Shown: positions 1 to 8,215 of the stretch, piece by piece
Numbering within the stretch: position 1 is the stretch's first letter
Layout: every line of letters begins with the position of its first letter
Assembly: GCA_963796565.1 (NCBI GenBank)
Contig: CAWCMA010000007.1
Coordinates: 434,001-498,000 of the forward strand
Direction of reading: 5' to 3'
Length of the DNA: 64,000 nucleotides
Origin: JAKAVN01 sp963796565
Lineage (GTDB): Bacteria; Desulfobacterota; Binatia; Binatales; Binataceae
Program-made: the position numbers and the translations under genes
The notes under the pieces: generated by a model
Databases searched by the model: none
Seen by the model: only the letters and a program-made list of their open reading frames with translations
What the model was told of the DNA's origin: nothing

Positions 1-28
1 GGAGCATCGGTGTTGAAGAGAACAGAGC

Positions 29-640
29 GTGGAAGCTAAGCGGCCCATCGTGAACAATGAAAGAGCAACGACCACCAAGGCGGCCGCTGCCAAGGCCGCG
101 ATTTCGCCGGCCCGGAAGTCAGGCGCGGATTTTCCGCCCGACCAGAGCGTCGGCTACTTGGTGCGCGAAGCCCATCGCGCGTTTCTCCGCGCCCTGGGCG
201 CGCGCGTGTCCAGGCATGGCGTGAGTATCGGGATGTGGTACTTCCTGCGCGCGCTGTGGGAGGAGGACGGGCTGACCCAGCGCGAGCTCAGCCGGCGAGT
301 GAAGATGATGGAGCCCACCACGGCGACCGCGCTCGAAAGCATGGAGCGGCGCGGGCTCATCAGCCGCACGCGCAACACCCAGGACCGGCGCAAGGTCAAT
401 ATCCGTCTCACGGACAAGGGCCGTCGCCTGCGGGAAGTGCTGCTGCGCTGCGCGATGGAAGTGAACCAGGTGGCACTGGCTGGAATATCCCCGAAGAAAA
501 TACCGGCGCTGCGCGAGCAACTCGGTCGCATCAAGCGCAATCTCGACGCCGACGCGGTCCAGGGCGCCGAGTTCCTCCAGCGCGGCCTGGCGCCGGCCGG
601 CCGCAAAGTCCTATTGCGCGAAGCCCGATACAAGGACTAG
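29..640 (+). CDS. MarR-family transcriptional regulator
   Basis: This is a 203-residue winged-helix regulator of the MarR type, which usually binds palindromic operators as a dimer and is released by small aromatic or lipophilic ligands. The wHTH spans roughly residues 60-140: a helix reading LTQRELSRRV, a recognition helix with PTTATALESMERRGL, then the wing RTRNTQDRRKVNIRLTDKG typical of the family. The first ~35 residues are Ala/Lys-rich and probably disordered. The start is a GTG, as no in-frame ATG precedes the domain. The gene is followed after 24 nt by a VOC-family gene on the same strand, so it may regulate that gene and the SDR beyond it; this is inference. Confidence 0.9.
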   Translation: MEAKRPIVNNERATTTKAAAAKAAISPARKSGADFPPDQSVGYLVREAHRAFLRALGARVSRHGVSIGMWYFLRALWEEDGLTQRELSRRVKMMEPTTATALESMERRGLISRTRNTQDRRKVNIRLTDKGRRLREVLLRCAMEVNQVALAGISPKKIPALREQLGRIKRNLDADAVQGAEFLQRGLAPAGRKVLLREARYKD

Positions 641-664
641 AAACGGGTTACGAGGGCAAGCGCC

Positions 665-1258
665 ATGAGCACCACACAAACCAACGGTCACGCGAGCGGC
701 AAATTGAACACGGTTCCGACGCGGCTCCATCACGCGGCCTACGTCTGCCGTGATCTGGAGCAGACGCGAAAGTTTTACGAGGACATCCTGGGCTGGCCGA
801 TGGTGGCGGCCTGGCGCGAGTGCGACAAGGTGTTCGGCGAGGACGAATTGTATTACTGCCACTTGTTTTTCCAAATCGCCGACGGCGGAGCGCTGGCCTT
901 CTTTCACTTCGCGGATCCCAGGCAGCACGAAAAATTTGCGCATTACGGGCCGCATTCGCCGTTCGTCCACCTCGCGCTGAAGGTGGCCGACGCGCCTGGC
1001 CAGCACGAGATGCAGCGGCGGCTCGAAGCGGCCGGTTTCGAGACCATGGTGATCGACCATGGCTATTGCGTGTCGCTCTATGTCACCGACCCCAATGGTT
1101 TGAACCTCGAGTTTACGGTCGATCATCCGGCCGCGGACATGATCACGGCCAAGCGAACCGCCAGCGCACATGAAGACCTGCGCAAGTGGCTTGCGGGCGA
1201 CCGCAGCACTAACAATGAGTGGCGCGTCGAGGCCAAGTCAGGCGGGCCGCACTCCTGA
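665..1258 (+). CDS. VOC (glyoxalase/extradiol dioxygenase fold) protein
   Basis: This 197-residue protein has the vicinal-oxygen-chelate fold. The first beta-alpha-beta-beta-beta unit begins LHHAAYVCRDLEQTRKFYED (about residues 21-40), where the histidine pair is the usual first metal ligand. The second unit ends with DPNGLNLEFTVDHP, whose Glu is the usual last ligand. Family members are lyases, dioxygenases or isomerases; nothing here fixes the substrate. Length is a little above a single-domain glyoxalase because of ~20 extra residues at each end. It probably shares a transcript with the MarR gene 24 nt upstream. A role in aromatic or aldehyde metabolism is only a guess. Confidence 0.85.
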   Translation: MSTTQTNGHASGKLNTVPTRLHHAAYVCRDLEQTRKFYEDILGWPMVAAWRECDKVFGEDELYYCHLFFQIADGGALAFFHFADPRQHEKFAHYGPHSPFVHLALKVADAPGQHEMQRRLEAAGFETMVIDHGYCVSLYVTDPNGLNLEFTVDHPAADMITAKRTASAHEDLRKWLAGDRSTNNEWRVEAKSGGPHS

Positions 1259-1411
1259 AACGACTTCGTTCATCCGGGCCTCATCGCCCCGCATCCGAGC
1301 GCAATCCCGCGCCGGGTTGCGGGGCGTACTTTATTCAGCCCGCGATTTGCCGCGGCTCGCCGCGACCGCGAATTGTAGCGGGCGCCGCAAACCACCTGGA
1401 GGTACCACCCG

Positions 1412-2197
1412 ATGGCCATCGGTGCCGTTTCTTCCGAGCTCCTCAAGGGGCAACGCGCGCTCGTAACCGGCGGTTCGAAGGGTATCGGAGCCGCGAGCGC
1501 AGAAGCTCTCGCCCGTGCCGGCGCCGACGTTGCGATCGTCGGCCGCGACGGCGCGGGGCTCGCGGCGACGCGCGCGGCGGTGATGCGCACGGGGCGTGAA
1601 TGCGTGGTCATCGAGGCCGACCTCAATAGCATCGACGGCGCGCGCAAAGCCGGCGAACTCGCGCTCAAGCACTCGCCGCGCTGGGACATCCTGGTGAACA
1701 ACGCCGGGATCGCCCGGGTCGCGCCATTGCTTCAGCTAGAAGCGGAAGACCTGGAAGCGATCTTCGCGGTCAATCTCAGGGCGGCGTTGATACTCGCGCA
1801 ACTGCTGGTGCCGCAGATGATCCAGCGGCGCGCCGGCAAGATCGTCAACGTCTCGTCGATCGGCGCATTCATCGGCACGCCCGGTCTGGGCGCGTATGCG
1901 GCGTCGAAGGCGGCGCTCAACCAACTGACGCGCACGATGGCGGTGGAATGGGGGCCGCACAACATCCAGACGAACGCGGTGTGCCCGACGATCGTGCTTA
2001 CCGAAATGGGAAAGCAAATCTGGGACGATCCGGCCCGCGTGAAGGAACGTGAGACCAAGCTGGCGCGCATCCCGCTGGGCCGCTTCTGCGAAGCGCGCGA
2101 GGTTGCGGACGCGGTCGTTTTCCTTGCAAGTCCCGCCGCGAGTTTTCTCAACGGCCAATCGATTCCGCTGGAAGGCGGGATGCTGGCGGCGCCCTGA
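1412..2197 (+). CDS. SDR-family oxidoreductase
   Basis: This is a 261-residue classical short-chain dehydrogenase/reductase. The Rossmann glycine motif TGGSKGIGAA lies near residues 19-28, the structural NNAG near residue 95, catalytic Ser in VSSIG near 151 and the YAASK active-site Tyr/Lys near residues 164-168. The C-terminus has the usual DGG-like segment as EGG. Such enzymes reduce or oxidise alcohols and ketones with NAD(P)H in the cytoplasm; the substrate cannot be told. A good GGAGG lies 10 nt before the ATG. It is convergent with the agmatine deiminase gene, the two stop codons being only a few bases apart, and no terminator hairpin is evident between them. Confidence 0.92.
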   Translation: MAIGAVSSELLKGQRALVTGGSKGIGAASAEALARAGADVAIVGRDGAGLAATRAAVMRTGRECVVIEADLNSIDGARKAGELALKHSPRWDILVNNAGIARVAPLLQLEAEDLEAIFAVNLRAALILAQLLVPQMIQRRAGKIVNVSSIGAFIGTPGLGAYAASKAALNQLTRTMAVEWGPHNIQTNAVCPTIVLTEMGKQIWDDPARVKERETKLARIPLGRFCEAREVADAVVFLASPAASFLNGQSIPLEGGMLAAP

Positions 2198-2201
2198 TGC
2201 C

Positions 2202-3305
2202 TCAGGCCCGTGTGGCGGGTGGTGCCGGATGCTGCTGGGTGAGGCAGTGAATCGCGCCGAGGCCCCAGACCAGGTCGCGCGACGGGAGGCCGACGACGCG
2301 GCGCCCGGGGAATAGCCGGCCGAGCGTCGCGATCGCGGCCGCGTCCTGCGGACAATCGAACGTCGGCACTATCACGCCGCCGTTTAAGATGTAGAAGTTC
2401 GCATACGACGCCGGCACGTGCGTCCCCTCATGGAACAGCGCAGGCGGCATTGGCAGCGTCTCGACCATGAGCGCGCGGCCCTCGGCGTCTCGCATCGCGC
2501 TCAGGCGCTTGAGGTTGTCGGCGAGCGCGCGATAGTTTTCGTCGCTCGGGTCGTCTTCGGTCACGGTCACCACGGTGGCGGGGGCGACGAATCGCGCCAG
2601 GTCATCGATATGGCCGTCGGTGTCGTCGCCCACAATCCCTTCTCCGAGCCAGAGCACGCTGCTCACGCCGAGCCAATACTTGAGCCGCCGTTCGATCTCG
2701 GCGCGGTCCAGCGCCGGGTTGCGATTGGGATTGAGCAGGCACGATTCGGTCGTGAGCAGGGTGCCCGCGCCGTCGACGTCGATCGAGCCGCCCTCGAGCA
2801 CCATCCCCGGCTCGACCACCTCGAAATCCCATCGTTCGCCCAGCCGGCGCGGCACCACGTCGTCGAGATCGAAGGCGCCGTATTTTTCGCCCCACGAGTT
2901 GAAGCCGAAATCCAGCGCGACCTGCGCGGGAGCGTCGCCGGGCGCCAGGCGATTGACGAAGATCGGTCCGTGGTCGCGAATCCATGAATCGTTGGTCGCG
3001 ACGACCGTGAACGCGATCCGATCCAGGCGCGCCGCCGGGCCCGCCGCCGCTTGGATCGCCGCGCGCGCCGTAGCGGCCATTTCCTCGTCGCCGACCAGCA
3101 GCCGCAGCGGCTCGAACTCGACGATCGCCGCCGCCATCCGGGCGAACACCGGCGGGATCGTCTCGAACTTGCCGGGCCAGGTGTCGCGGTTGTGCGGCCA
3201 TACCAGGTAGGTCGCCAGATGCGGCGCCCATTCGGCCGGCATCCGGTACGCCACCGCAAGCCGCGGCGACGCAGGCGCAGGACGTTTCACTTTTTCACTT
3301 TTCAC
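2202..3305 (-). CDS. aguA: Agmatine deiminase
   Basis: Agmatine deiminase hydrolyses agmatine to N-carbamoylputrescine and ammonia, the first step from agmatine to putrescine. The 367-residue product matches the peptidyl-arginine-deiminase-like family in length and motifs. It has WIRDHGPIFV (substrate-binding Asp), EGG, DDTDGHIDD with the catalytic His, and a C-terminal IHCLTQQHP carrying the nucleophilic Cys. The segment before the Cys reads GLGA where the family usually has three glycines, a small deviation. The gene follows aguB after only 4 nt, so the two steps of the pathway are co-transcribed. The first ~20 residues are Lys/Pro-rich and the start could lie slightly downstream. Confidence 0.93.
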   Translation of the reverse strand: MKSEKVKRPAPASPRLAVAYRMPAEWAPHLATYLVWPHNRDTWPGKFETIPPVFARMAAAIVEFEPLRLLVGDEEMAATARAAIQAAAGPAARLDRIAFTVVATNDSWIRDHGPIFVNRLAPGDAPAQVALDFGFNSWGEKYGAFDLDDVVPRRLGERWDFEVVEPGMVLEGGSIDVDGAGTLLTTESCLLNPNRNPALDRAEIERRLKYWLGVSSVLWLGEGIVGDDTDGHIDDLARFVAPATVVTVTEDDPSDENYRALADNLKRLSAMRDAEGRALMVETLPMPPALFHEGTHVPASYANFYILNGGVIVPTFDCPQDAAAIATLGRLFPGRRVVGLPSRDLVWGLGAIHCLTQQHPAPPATRA

Positions 3306-3309
3306 TTGA

Positions 3310-4179
3310 TCAGGAGCGGAAGCGGCGCAGCAGATCGCCGTACGCGTCGATACGCCGGTCGCGCAGGAACGGCCAGTTGCGCCGGGTCTCTTCGATAAGT
3401 CCGAGATTGCAATCGGCGATGAGAATTTCCTCCGCGCTTGCTCCGGCGTGCGCGATCACTTCGCCGAACGGATCGACTACGAACGAGTTGCCCCAGAACT
3501 CCAGGCTGTCCTCGGCGCCCACCCGGTTGGTCACCGCGACGAACATCCCGTTGGCGATCGCGTGGCTGCGCTGCACCGTTTCCCAGGCCTGGAGCTGGCG
3601 GCGGCGCACCGGCTCGACTTCGCCGCGCTCCCAGCCGATCGCGGTCGGATAAAAAACGATCTGCGCGCCCGCCAGCGCGACCAGCCGCGCGGCTTCGGGA
3701 AACCACTGATCCCAGCATACCAGCGCGCCGACCGTCGCATGGGCGGTGCGATGCGCGGTGAAGTCGAGGTCGCCCGGCGTGAAGTAAAACTTTTCGTAAT
3801 AGTGCGGGTCATCGGGGATGTGCATTTTGCGGTAGCGGCCCGCGAGGCGTCCGTCGGCGTCCAGCACCACCGCCGTGTTGTGGTAGAGACCCTCGGTGCG
3901 CCGCTCGAAGAGCGATCCGACGACGACGACCTTGCGCGCGGCGGCTACCGCGCTCAGCGCCTCGGTGCTCGGCCCGGGAATCGGCTCGGCGAGGTCGAAG
4001 TTGCCGGCCTCCTCGGACTGGCAGAAATAGCGCGAGCGGAATAGCTCCTGCAGACAGATGATCTTGGCGCCGCGCGCGGCCGCCTCCTCGATCCGCGCGA
4101 GGGCCTTGTCCAGGTTGCGTCGCGGCTCGGCCTCGCAGCTCATCTGGACCAGCGCGATACGAAGCGGCTCGGAAGTCAT
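3310..4179 (-). CDS. aguB: N-carbamoylputrescine amidase
   Basis: This nitrilase-superfamily amidohydrolase converts N-carbamoylputrescine to putrescine, CO2 and ammonia. The 289-residue protein shows the full Glu-Lys-Cys triad: E in CLQELFRSRYFC (about residue 44), K in KMHIPDDP (about residue 119) and C in ALVCWDQWFPEAARL (about residue 155). Length and motifs fit AguB rather than general omega-amidases, and the adjacent aguA settles the role. With aguA it gives a complete agmatine-to-putrescine route; no arginine decarboxylase gene is in the window. The promoter should lie in the non-coding stretch that begins at 4180. Confidence 0.94.
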   Translation of the reverse strand: MTSEPLRIALVQMSCEAEPRRNLDKALARIEEAAARGAKIICLQELFRSRYFCQSEEAGNFDLAEPIPGPSTEALSAVAAARKVVVVGSLFERRTEGLYHNTAVVLDADGRLAGRYRKMHIPDDPHYYEKFYFTPGDLDFTAHRTAHATVGALVCWDQWFPEAARLVALAGAQIVFYPTAIGWERGEVEPVRRRQLQAWETVQRSHAIANGMFVAVTNRVGAEDSLEFWGNSFVVDPFGEVIAHAGASAEEILIADCNLGLIEETRRNWPFLRDRRIDAYGDLLRRFRS

Positions 4180-4726
4180 GACCTATCTTGATAGCAACCG
4201 TTCGCGGACGCCGCCAGCAGCTTGCGTGAAGCGGTCGTGTCGGCGTGATGACTACGGGGGATCGACGATCGGTTGGCGCATGGCGCGATACTGACTAAGA
4301 TTAATCTCGCGATGAATCGATATGCCGGTCATCCAGGGCTGTACGCCGCGCCGCTGCGCGCGGGGATACGGCGAATCGCCCGCGCACTGGGCGTAGTCGT
4401 TTCACCCATAGCCGGGGAATTGCGCCGCCTCAATCGGATCGGGGCGGGTGCGGGTTCCCGAGGCGAGCGGGTGCGCCTCGTGAAGCAGGCGCTGGCGCAT
4501 CGTGGCAACGGGCCCAATCGCTGTTGCTGAGTGGTTTGCGCGCTTCTGACGTATGCGTTTCTAGGTACTTTTCCTTAGAAAAATAGGCACTTTTTCTTGG
4601 CACCCTGAGCGGTTTCCCGATTGGGCATCTGCTTCGCGTGAACTACTTTGCGAAGCATGAATTCGCCCATGCTTCGCCCTCCAGGCTCGTCTACCCGCGC
4701 GTCGCAAGGGCAAACAGGAGACGCTC
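4180..4726. other. Intergenic region with structured leader
   Basis: No convincing gene lies here. It holds the promoter region of aguBA (minus strand) and the leader of the histidine kinase gene (plus strand). Two near-identical 15-mers, taggtacttttcctt at 4562 and taggcactttttctt at 4584, lie 22 bp apart (two helical turns) in an AT-rich patch and look like a tandem operator. Further on, three segments (4631-4637, 4650-4659, 4668-4677) can form two mutually exclusive hairpins. A plus-strand open frame at 4273-4530 has no family resemblance and unconvincing composition, so it is left out. Confidence 0.6.
4562..4598 (+). promoter_or_regulatory. Tandem direct repeat, possible operator
   Basis: Two 15-bp copies (4562-4576 and 4584-4598) agree at 13 of 15 positions and start 22 bp apart, so they face the same side of the helix. 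They lie ~130 bp upstream of the histidine kinase start within an AT-rich patch that contrasts with the surrounding GC-rich sequence. That is consistent with a response-regulator binding pair, but no cognate regulator is known. Confidence 0.35.
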
Positions 4727-5668
4727 ATGGCAAATAGACTTTCATCCGAGGGCGGTTCGGAATCGAAGCCTCAAGCCTTCACCGAGTCCAAGAGTCCGCT
4801 GCGGCGATGGGCCGAGGGCATGCGGGTGGAGGTGCTGGCCAATCTGGCACACGAGTTGCGCACGCCGTTGCAGGTGCTGCTCGGCTATCTCGACATCCTG
4901 CGCGACGAATGGGCTGAAAAATTCGACCCCGAGCCGCGCGCCATGTTGGAGCGGATGAACAGCAATCTGCACGACCTCTCTCAGACCGTCGACAACATCA
5001 TGGAGTTCGTGATGTTGGAAGCCGGTGCAACTGGCCGGGTGGAAGAGGACGTGTCAATCAGCAGCCTGGTGAACGACCTGGAGTCGGCGATCGACGCGGC
5101 CAAGGGCAACAAGGAACTGACGCTGAAGATTGACCTCGAACGCGCGCCGCGGACGATTCACACCTCGCGCCGCCCGCTGCGCTCGATCCTCTCCAACCTG
5201 GTGCTAAACGCGATCAAGTTCACCGAACGCGGTAGCGTGACGGTAAGGATCAGCAGCGCGCGGGCGCGCGGCGCGGAGCCCGGCCTCGTGCTCGAGGTCG
5301 CCGACACCGGGCTGGGAATGAGTGCGGCGCTGATCAAGCAGGCAGCCGAGCCGTTTGCGCAGCTCTCGCAGTCCAGCGCGCGCAAGTACCGCGGGGTCGG
5401 TCTGGGGCTCGCCGTGGTGCATCGCAACGTCTCGGCGCTGGGCGCCAAGCTCGAAGTCAGCTCGACACCCGGCCACGGATCGCGTTTCGTGGTGCGGATT
5501 CCCACGACACAATTGGTGGCTGAGCAGGGCGTGGGGAAAATGGGCAAACGAATATTTGACCGCACCCACAGGAGCAAGCACGTCCCCGCTCCCTCGGCCA
5601 TTGAACCACCGTCACCGTCGCCGCGCAAAACCGCCGGCACCGGAACCACCCCCGTCGTGTTCATCTAA
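4727..5668 (+). CDS. Soluble sensor histidine kinase (HisKA-HATPase)
   Basis: This 313-residue kinase autophosphorylates a histidine and passes the phosphate to a response regulator. The HisKA H-box LAHELRTPLQVLLGYLDIL carries the phospho-acceptor near residue 42. The N box LNAIKFTERG, G1 box DTGLGMS and G2 GVGLGLAVV define the ATPase domain to about residue 265. There is no membrane segment, PAS, GAF or HAMP domain, so it is a bare cytoplasmic kinase core that must sense through a partner. The last ~50 residues are Pro/Ser/Thr-rich and probably disordered. An AGGAG lies 7 nt before the ATG. No response regulator gene is adjacent. Confidence 0.9.
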   Translation: MANRLSSEGGSESKPQAFTESKSPLRRWAEGMRVEVLANLAHELRTPLQVLLGYLDILRDEWAEKFDPEPRAMLERMNSNLHDLSQTVDNIMEFVMLEAGATGRVEEDVSISSLVNDLESAIDAAKGNKELTLKIDLERAPRTIHTSRRPLRSILSNLVLNAIKFTERGSVTVRISSARARGAEPGLVLEVADTGLGMSAALIKQAAEPFAQLSQSSARKYRGVGLGLAVVHRNVSALGAKLEVSSTPGHGSRFVVRIPTTQLVAEQGVGKMGKRIFDRTHRSKHVPAPSAIEPPSPSPRKTAGTGTTPVVFI

Positions 5669-5750
5669 GCGGTGTGCGCAGGATCGGTGAATGGACGGAG
5701 GCGCGAGTCTCCTTCGCACCGCACCACCCAACCTCGCTTGTCAGGTGCGC

Positions 5751-6359
5751 CTAGCGGTAGTGGCGCATCAGGCCAACTACGACACCGCGAATCCGGAGGT
5801 CGTCTTCGCTTACGAAGATGGGGTCCATCGTTGCATTGGCAGGCTGCAGGCGGACCTTGCCATCTGTTTCGGGAAAATATTTTTTGACCGTGGCTTCCTC
5901 GCCGATCAATGCGACCACCGTCTCGCCCGCGCTCGCCGCGTCGCGTCCCTCGACGATGATGTAGTCGCCGTCGCGAATGCCCTCGTCAATCATCGACTCG
6001 CCCTTTACGCGCAGGCAGAAGGTGTTATCACGCCGCACGAACTCCTCGGGCACCGCAATCGTATCGTTGCCTTCGACCGCTTCGATCGGCACGCCCGCGG
6101 CGACGGTGCCGACCAGTCTTAGTTCGTGCGCCGCCGGCCGCTTGCGTTCGACCGTGATTTCGAGCGCGCGGCTGTGATTGTGGACGCGCTTGATGAAGCC
6201 CTTCTGCTCAAGGTTGTGGAGATGCTTGTGCACCGTGGCCAGAGAGGAAAGGCCGAAATATTGACCGACTTCGCTCAGCGTCGGCGCGTAGCCGTATTCG
6301 GTGATATAGTTCTCGAGGAAATCGACAAGTTGTTTTTGCCGTTTGGTCAGCGTGGCCAT
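5751..6359 (-). CDS. lexA: LexA repressor
   Basis: LexA represses the SOS regulon and self-cleaves when stimulated by RecA filaments. The chosen ATG gives 202 residues starting MATLTKRQKQLVDFL, the canonical N-terminus. An in-frame upstream extension to 6431 is less likely because a GGAGG precedes this ATG. The winged helix carries PTLSEVGQYFGL. The cleavage Ala-Gly is in VAAGVPIEA, the nucleophilic Ser in KGESMIDEGIRDGDYIIVE, and the general-base Lys in EATVKKYFPE. All catalytic elements are intact. It is divergent from a ferredoxin gene. A GAAC-N4-GTTG element at 6380-6391 may be its own operator. Confidence 0.95.
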   Translation of the reverse strand: MATLTKRQKQLVDFLENYITEYGYAPTLSEVGQYFGLSSLATVHKHLHNLEQKGFIKRVHNHSRALEITVERKRPAAHELRLVGTVAAGVPIEAVEGNDTIAVPEEFVRRDNTFCLRVKGESMIDEGIRDGDYIIVEGRDAASAGETVVALIGEEATVKKYFPETDGKVRLQPANATMDPIFVSEDDLRIRGVVVGLMRHYR

Positions 6360-6379
6360 CAGATCATCAACCTCCAGCG

Positions 6380-6391
6380 GAACGTTCGTTG
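6380..6391. promoter_or_regulatory. lexA: Candidate LexA box
   Basis: GAAC-GTTC-GTTG lies about 20 bp before the lexA start codon. It matches the GAAC-N4-GTTC (Cheo box) pattern with one mismatch, and its first eight bases form a perfect palindrome. LexA autoregulation is general, but operator sequence varies by phylum, so this is a candidate only. Confidence 0.35.
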
Positions 6392-6484
6392 GCGGCACCG
6401 ACATGATGGCGAAAATCGGGCGAATCGGCAAGTACCTGGAAAAGCGCTCGCATTGCGTCTCGAAAACTGATCCACTGACAAGAA

Positions 6485-6868
6485 ATGGCCAAAATTCGCG
6501 TTATCTTTGAAAGCGGTGACCCCGAGCGGGTTATCGAATTCAACCCCGCCGATGCACCCTTTCATCACGACGGCCAACCTGGCTCGATCCTCGATGTATT
6601 GCTCGGCAACCACATCCACCTCGAGCATGCCTGCGGCGGCAATTGCGCCTGCACGACCTGCCACGTGATCGTCAAGTCCGGGTTCAACAAGCTCTCCGAG
6701 TCTTCCGAACAGGAGGAAGATTTGCTCGACAAGGCGCCTGGGCTGACTCCGACCTCACGTTTGGCATGTCAGGCCGTGATCGAGGATCCCGACGCCGAGA
6801 TTGTGGTCGTAATTCCTCGCTACACCATCAACCAGATAAGCGAAGGCGGGGCCAAGCCGGAGCCATGA
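6485..6868 (+). CDS. fdx: 2Fe-2S ferredoxin (ISC/adrenodoxin type)
   Basis: This small cytoplasmic electron carrier has 127 residues. The cluster ligands are visible as ACGGNCACTTCHV (C-x5-C-x2-C, about residues 50-59) and a fourth Cys in RLACQAVIEDP near residue 95. The N-terminus MAKIRVIFESGDPERVIEFN and the helix SEQEEDLLDKAPGLTPTSRL are those of the ISC ferredoxin/adrenodoxin group, used in iron-sulfur assembly or to feed monooxygenases. No isc genes are nearby. The reductase gene 33 nt downstream is a more obvious partner. The C-terminal ~12 residues are a polar tail. Confidence 0.93.
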   Translation: MAKIRVIFESGDPERVIEFNPADAPFHHDGQPGSILDVLLGNHIHLEHACGGNCACTTCHVIVKSGFNKLSESSEQEEDLLDKAPGLTPTSRLACQAVIEDPDAEIVVVIPRYTINQISEGGAKPEP

Positions 6869-6901
6869 GCGCACGCAGCGATTCTGTTGGGGGGCTTCGC
6901 G

Positions 6902-7633
6902 ATGGCTGAGCCCGGGGCGCCCGCGACATCGCCGCCGCGCCGGCCGGTCTACCGTGCGCGTGTCGAGCGGATGCGCGATCACAACGCCGACACGCGGTCG
7001 CTGTTCCTTCGGCTAGTCGACGGCGGACGGCTCGGCTTCGTGCCCGGCCAGTTCATCTCGGTCTCGCTGGCGCTGGAGGGTGAGACGCGCGTGCGGCCAT
7101 ACACCATCGCTTCGAGCCCGGAGGAAGCTGACGCGATAGAAATCTGCTTCAACGAGGTGCCGGGCGGCAGTGGTGTGCGATACCTGTTCGAGCGCAAGGT
7201 AGGCGACGAACTCGAATTCACGGGGCCGTTCGGCGCGTTCACGATGGATCGGCCGCCAGAACGGGAGTGCGTCTTTATCGCGGAGGGCACCGCGATCGCG
7301 CCGATTCGCCCGATGATCCGCCGCGCGCTAGGCGCTGCAACGCGGCCGCCGTTAAGTTTGCTCTACGCCGCGCCCGACTCCGAACATCTGCTGTATCGCG
7401 AGGACACCGCCGCGTGGGCGGCGGAGGGAGTCAGCGTCGCTCCGCTTCTTGCGCCGGCGGCCGAGCTTTACGATCGGTTGCTGGTCGAGGTTCAGCGGCG
7501 CTGGATCGATGCCGACTCCGATCGCAGCCGGCACTTTTACGTATGCGGCGTCGGCAAGGGGGTGCTCAGGTTGCGCGATCTGTTGCGCGGCGCTGGCTAT
7601 GAGCGTCGCGCCGTCCATTACGAGCAATGGTGA
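6902..7633 (+). CDS. Ferredoxin/flavodoxin NAD(P)H reductase-like flavoprotein
   Basis: This 243-residue FAD/NAD(P)-binding reductase of the FNR superfamily moves electrons between NAD(P)H and a ferredoxin. The FAD domain has PGQFISVSL and the signature RPYTIASSP (about residues 66-74). The NAD(P) domain has EGTAIAPIRPM and the late FYVCGVGKGV motif, and the protein ends EQW where FNRs end in an aromatic. The ATG at 6902 is preferred to an in-frame TTG at 6887. It directly follows the 2Fe-2S ferredoxin on the same strand, so the pair probably forms one redox chain, for instance for a P450 or hydroxylase; that oxygenase is not in the window. Confidence 0.88.
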   Translation: MAEPGAPATSPPRRPVYRARVERMRDHNADTRSLFLRLVDGGRLGFVPGQFISVSLALEGETRVRPYTIASSPEEADAIEICFNEVPGGSGVRYLFERKVGDELEFTGPFGAFTMDRPPERECVFIAEGTAIAPIRPMIRRALGAATRPPLSLLYAAPDSEHLLYREDTAAWAAEGVSVAPLLAPAAELYDRLLVEVQRRWIDADSDRSRHFYVCGVGKGVLRLRDLLRGAGYERRAVHYEQW

Positions 7634-7652
7634 GGTCTTCGCAGGCGCCGCC

Positions 7653-8198
7653 TTACGGAATTTTCTTGAGCGGCTTGCCGCTCTTGTCGTAAATCGTCAG
7701 CGCCGACTCGCCGTTGGCTGCCAGATCAGTTTGCAGGCGCACACGAGCGGCGCCCTTATCGTCCGCGAGCAGGAGTGAGCGCGCGTCCTTGTCCATGGTC
7801 AGTTGGGCCGCGGGGCTGCTGTCGGGATTGAGCAGCGTAAACGCGGCCGGCCCGTCATGTGTCGCGACGTTCACCGCCAGGCGCGGCTTGCCGTCGTCGC
7901 CCGACAACGCCAGCATCGAGGTGCCCTCCTTCGTAACGACCAGCGCGGCACGCTCGACGCCCTGCTGATCGTACAGGCCCAAATGCGCCATTCCCTCGCC
8001 CGAGACGTTCAGCTTGGCGCGCATATTTCCCTGATTGTCCATCACCTCGAATTGCTTTGCGCTGATGCTGGTCAACAACTGCTGGTCGGCGAACGCCGAT
8101 GCCGGCGCGGGCCACATTCGCGCCGAAGCCGCGCCGCCCAACGCGCCCGCCATCAACGCCGCAATCAACATCGCGCGATTCCCGGTTTGCTGCTTCAT
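7653..8198 (-). CDS. Exported hypothetical protein with short beta repeats
   Basis: I do not recognise the family. The 181-residue product begins with a signal-like segment (MKQQTGNRAMLIAALMAGALGGAASA) followed by a probable cleavage around the AFA of PASAFADQQ, so it is likely periplasmic. The mature part is a run of ~25-residue units of the form V-x-D-x-x-G-x-x-R-A-x-L-x-V-x-x-x-G-x-x-x-L, suggesting a small beta solenoid or stacked hairpins. The ATG at 8198 has an AAGGA 7 nt upstream; an in-frame TTG at 8219 is less likely. It is the last gene of a long minus-strand run beginning at thiL. Confidence 0.8.
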   Translation of the reverse strand: MKQQTGNRAMLIAALMAGALGGAASARMWPAPASAFADQQLLTSISAKQFEVMDNQGNMRAKLNVSGEGMAHLGLYDQQGVERAALVVTKEGTSMLALSGDDGKPRLAVNVATHDGPAAFTLLNPDSSPAAQLTMDKDARSLLLADDKGAARVRLQTDLAANGESALTIYDKSGKPLKKIP

Positions 8199-8215
8199 GA
8201 GATAGTCCTTTTCTT

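Noticed and set aside
4273..4530. 85-residue plus-strand ORF
   Set aside because: Arg/Ala-rich with no recognisable motif, no good ribosome-binding site, and typical of chance ORFs in GC-rich DNA.
5751..6431. A longer LexA starting at 6431
   Set aside because: MATLTKRQ at 6359 is the canonical start and has a GGAGG before it; the extra residues have no counterpart in LexA proteins.
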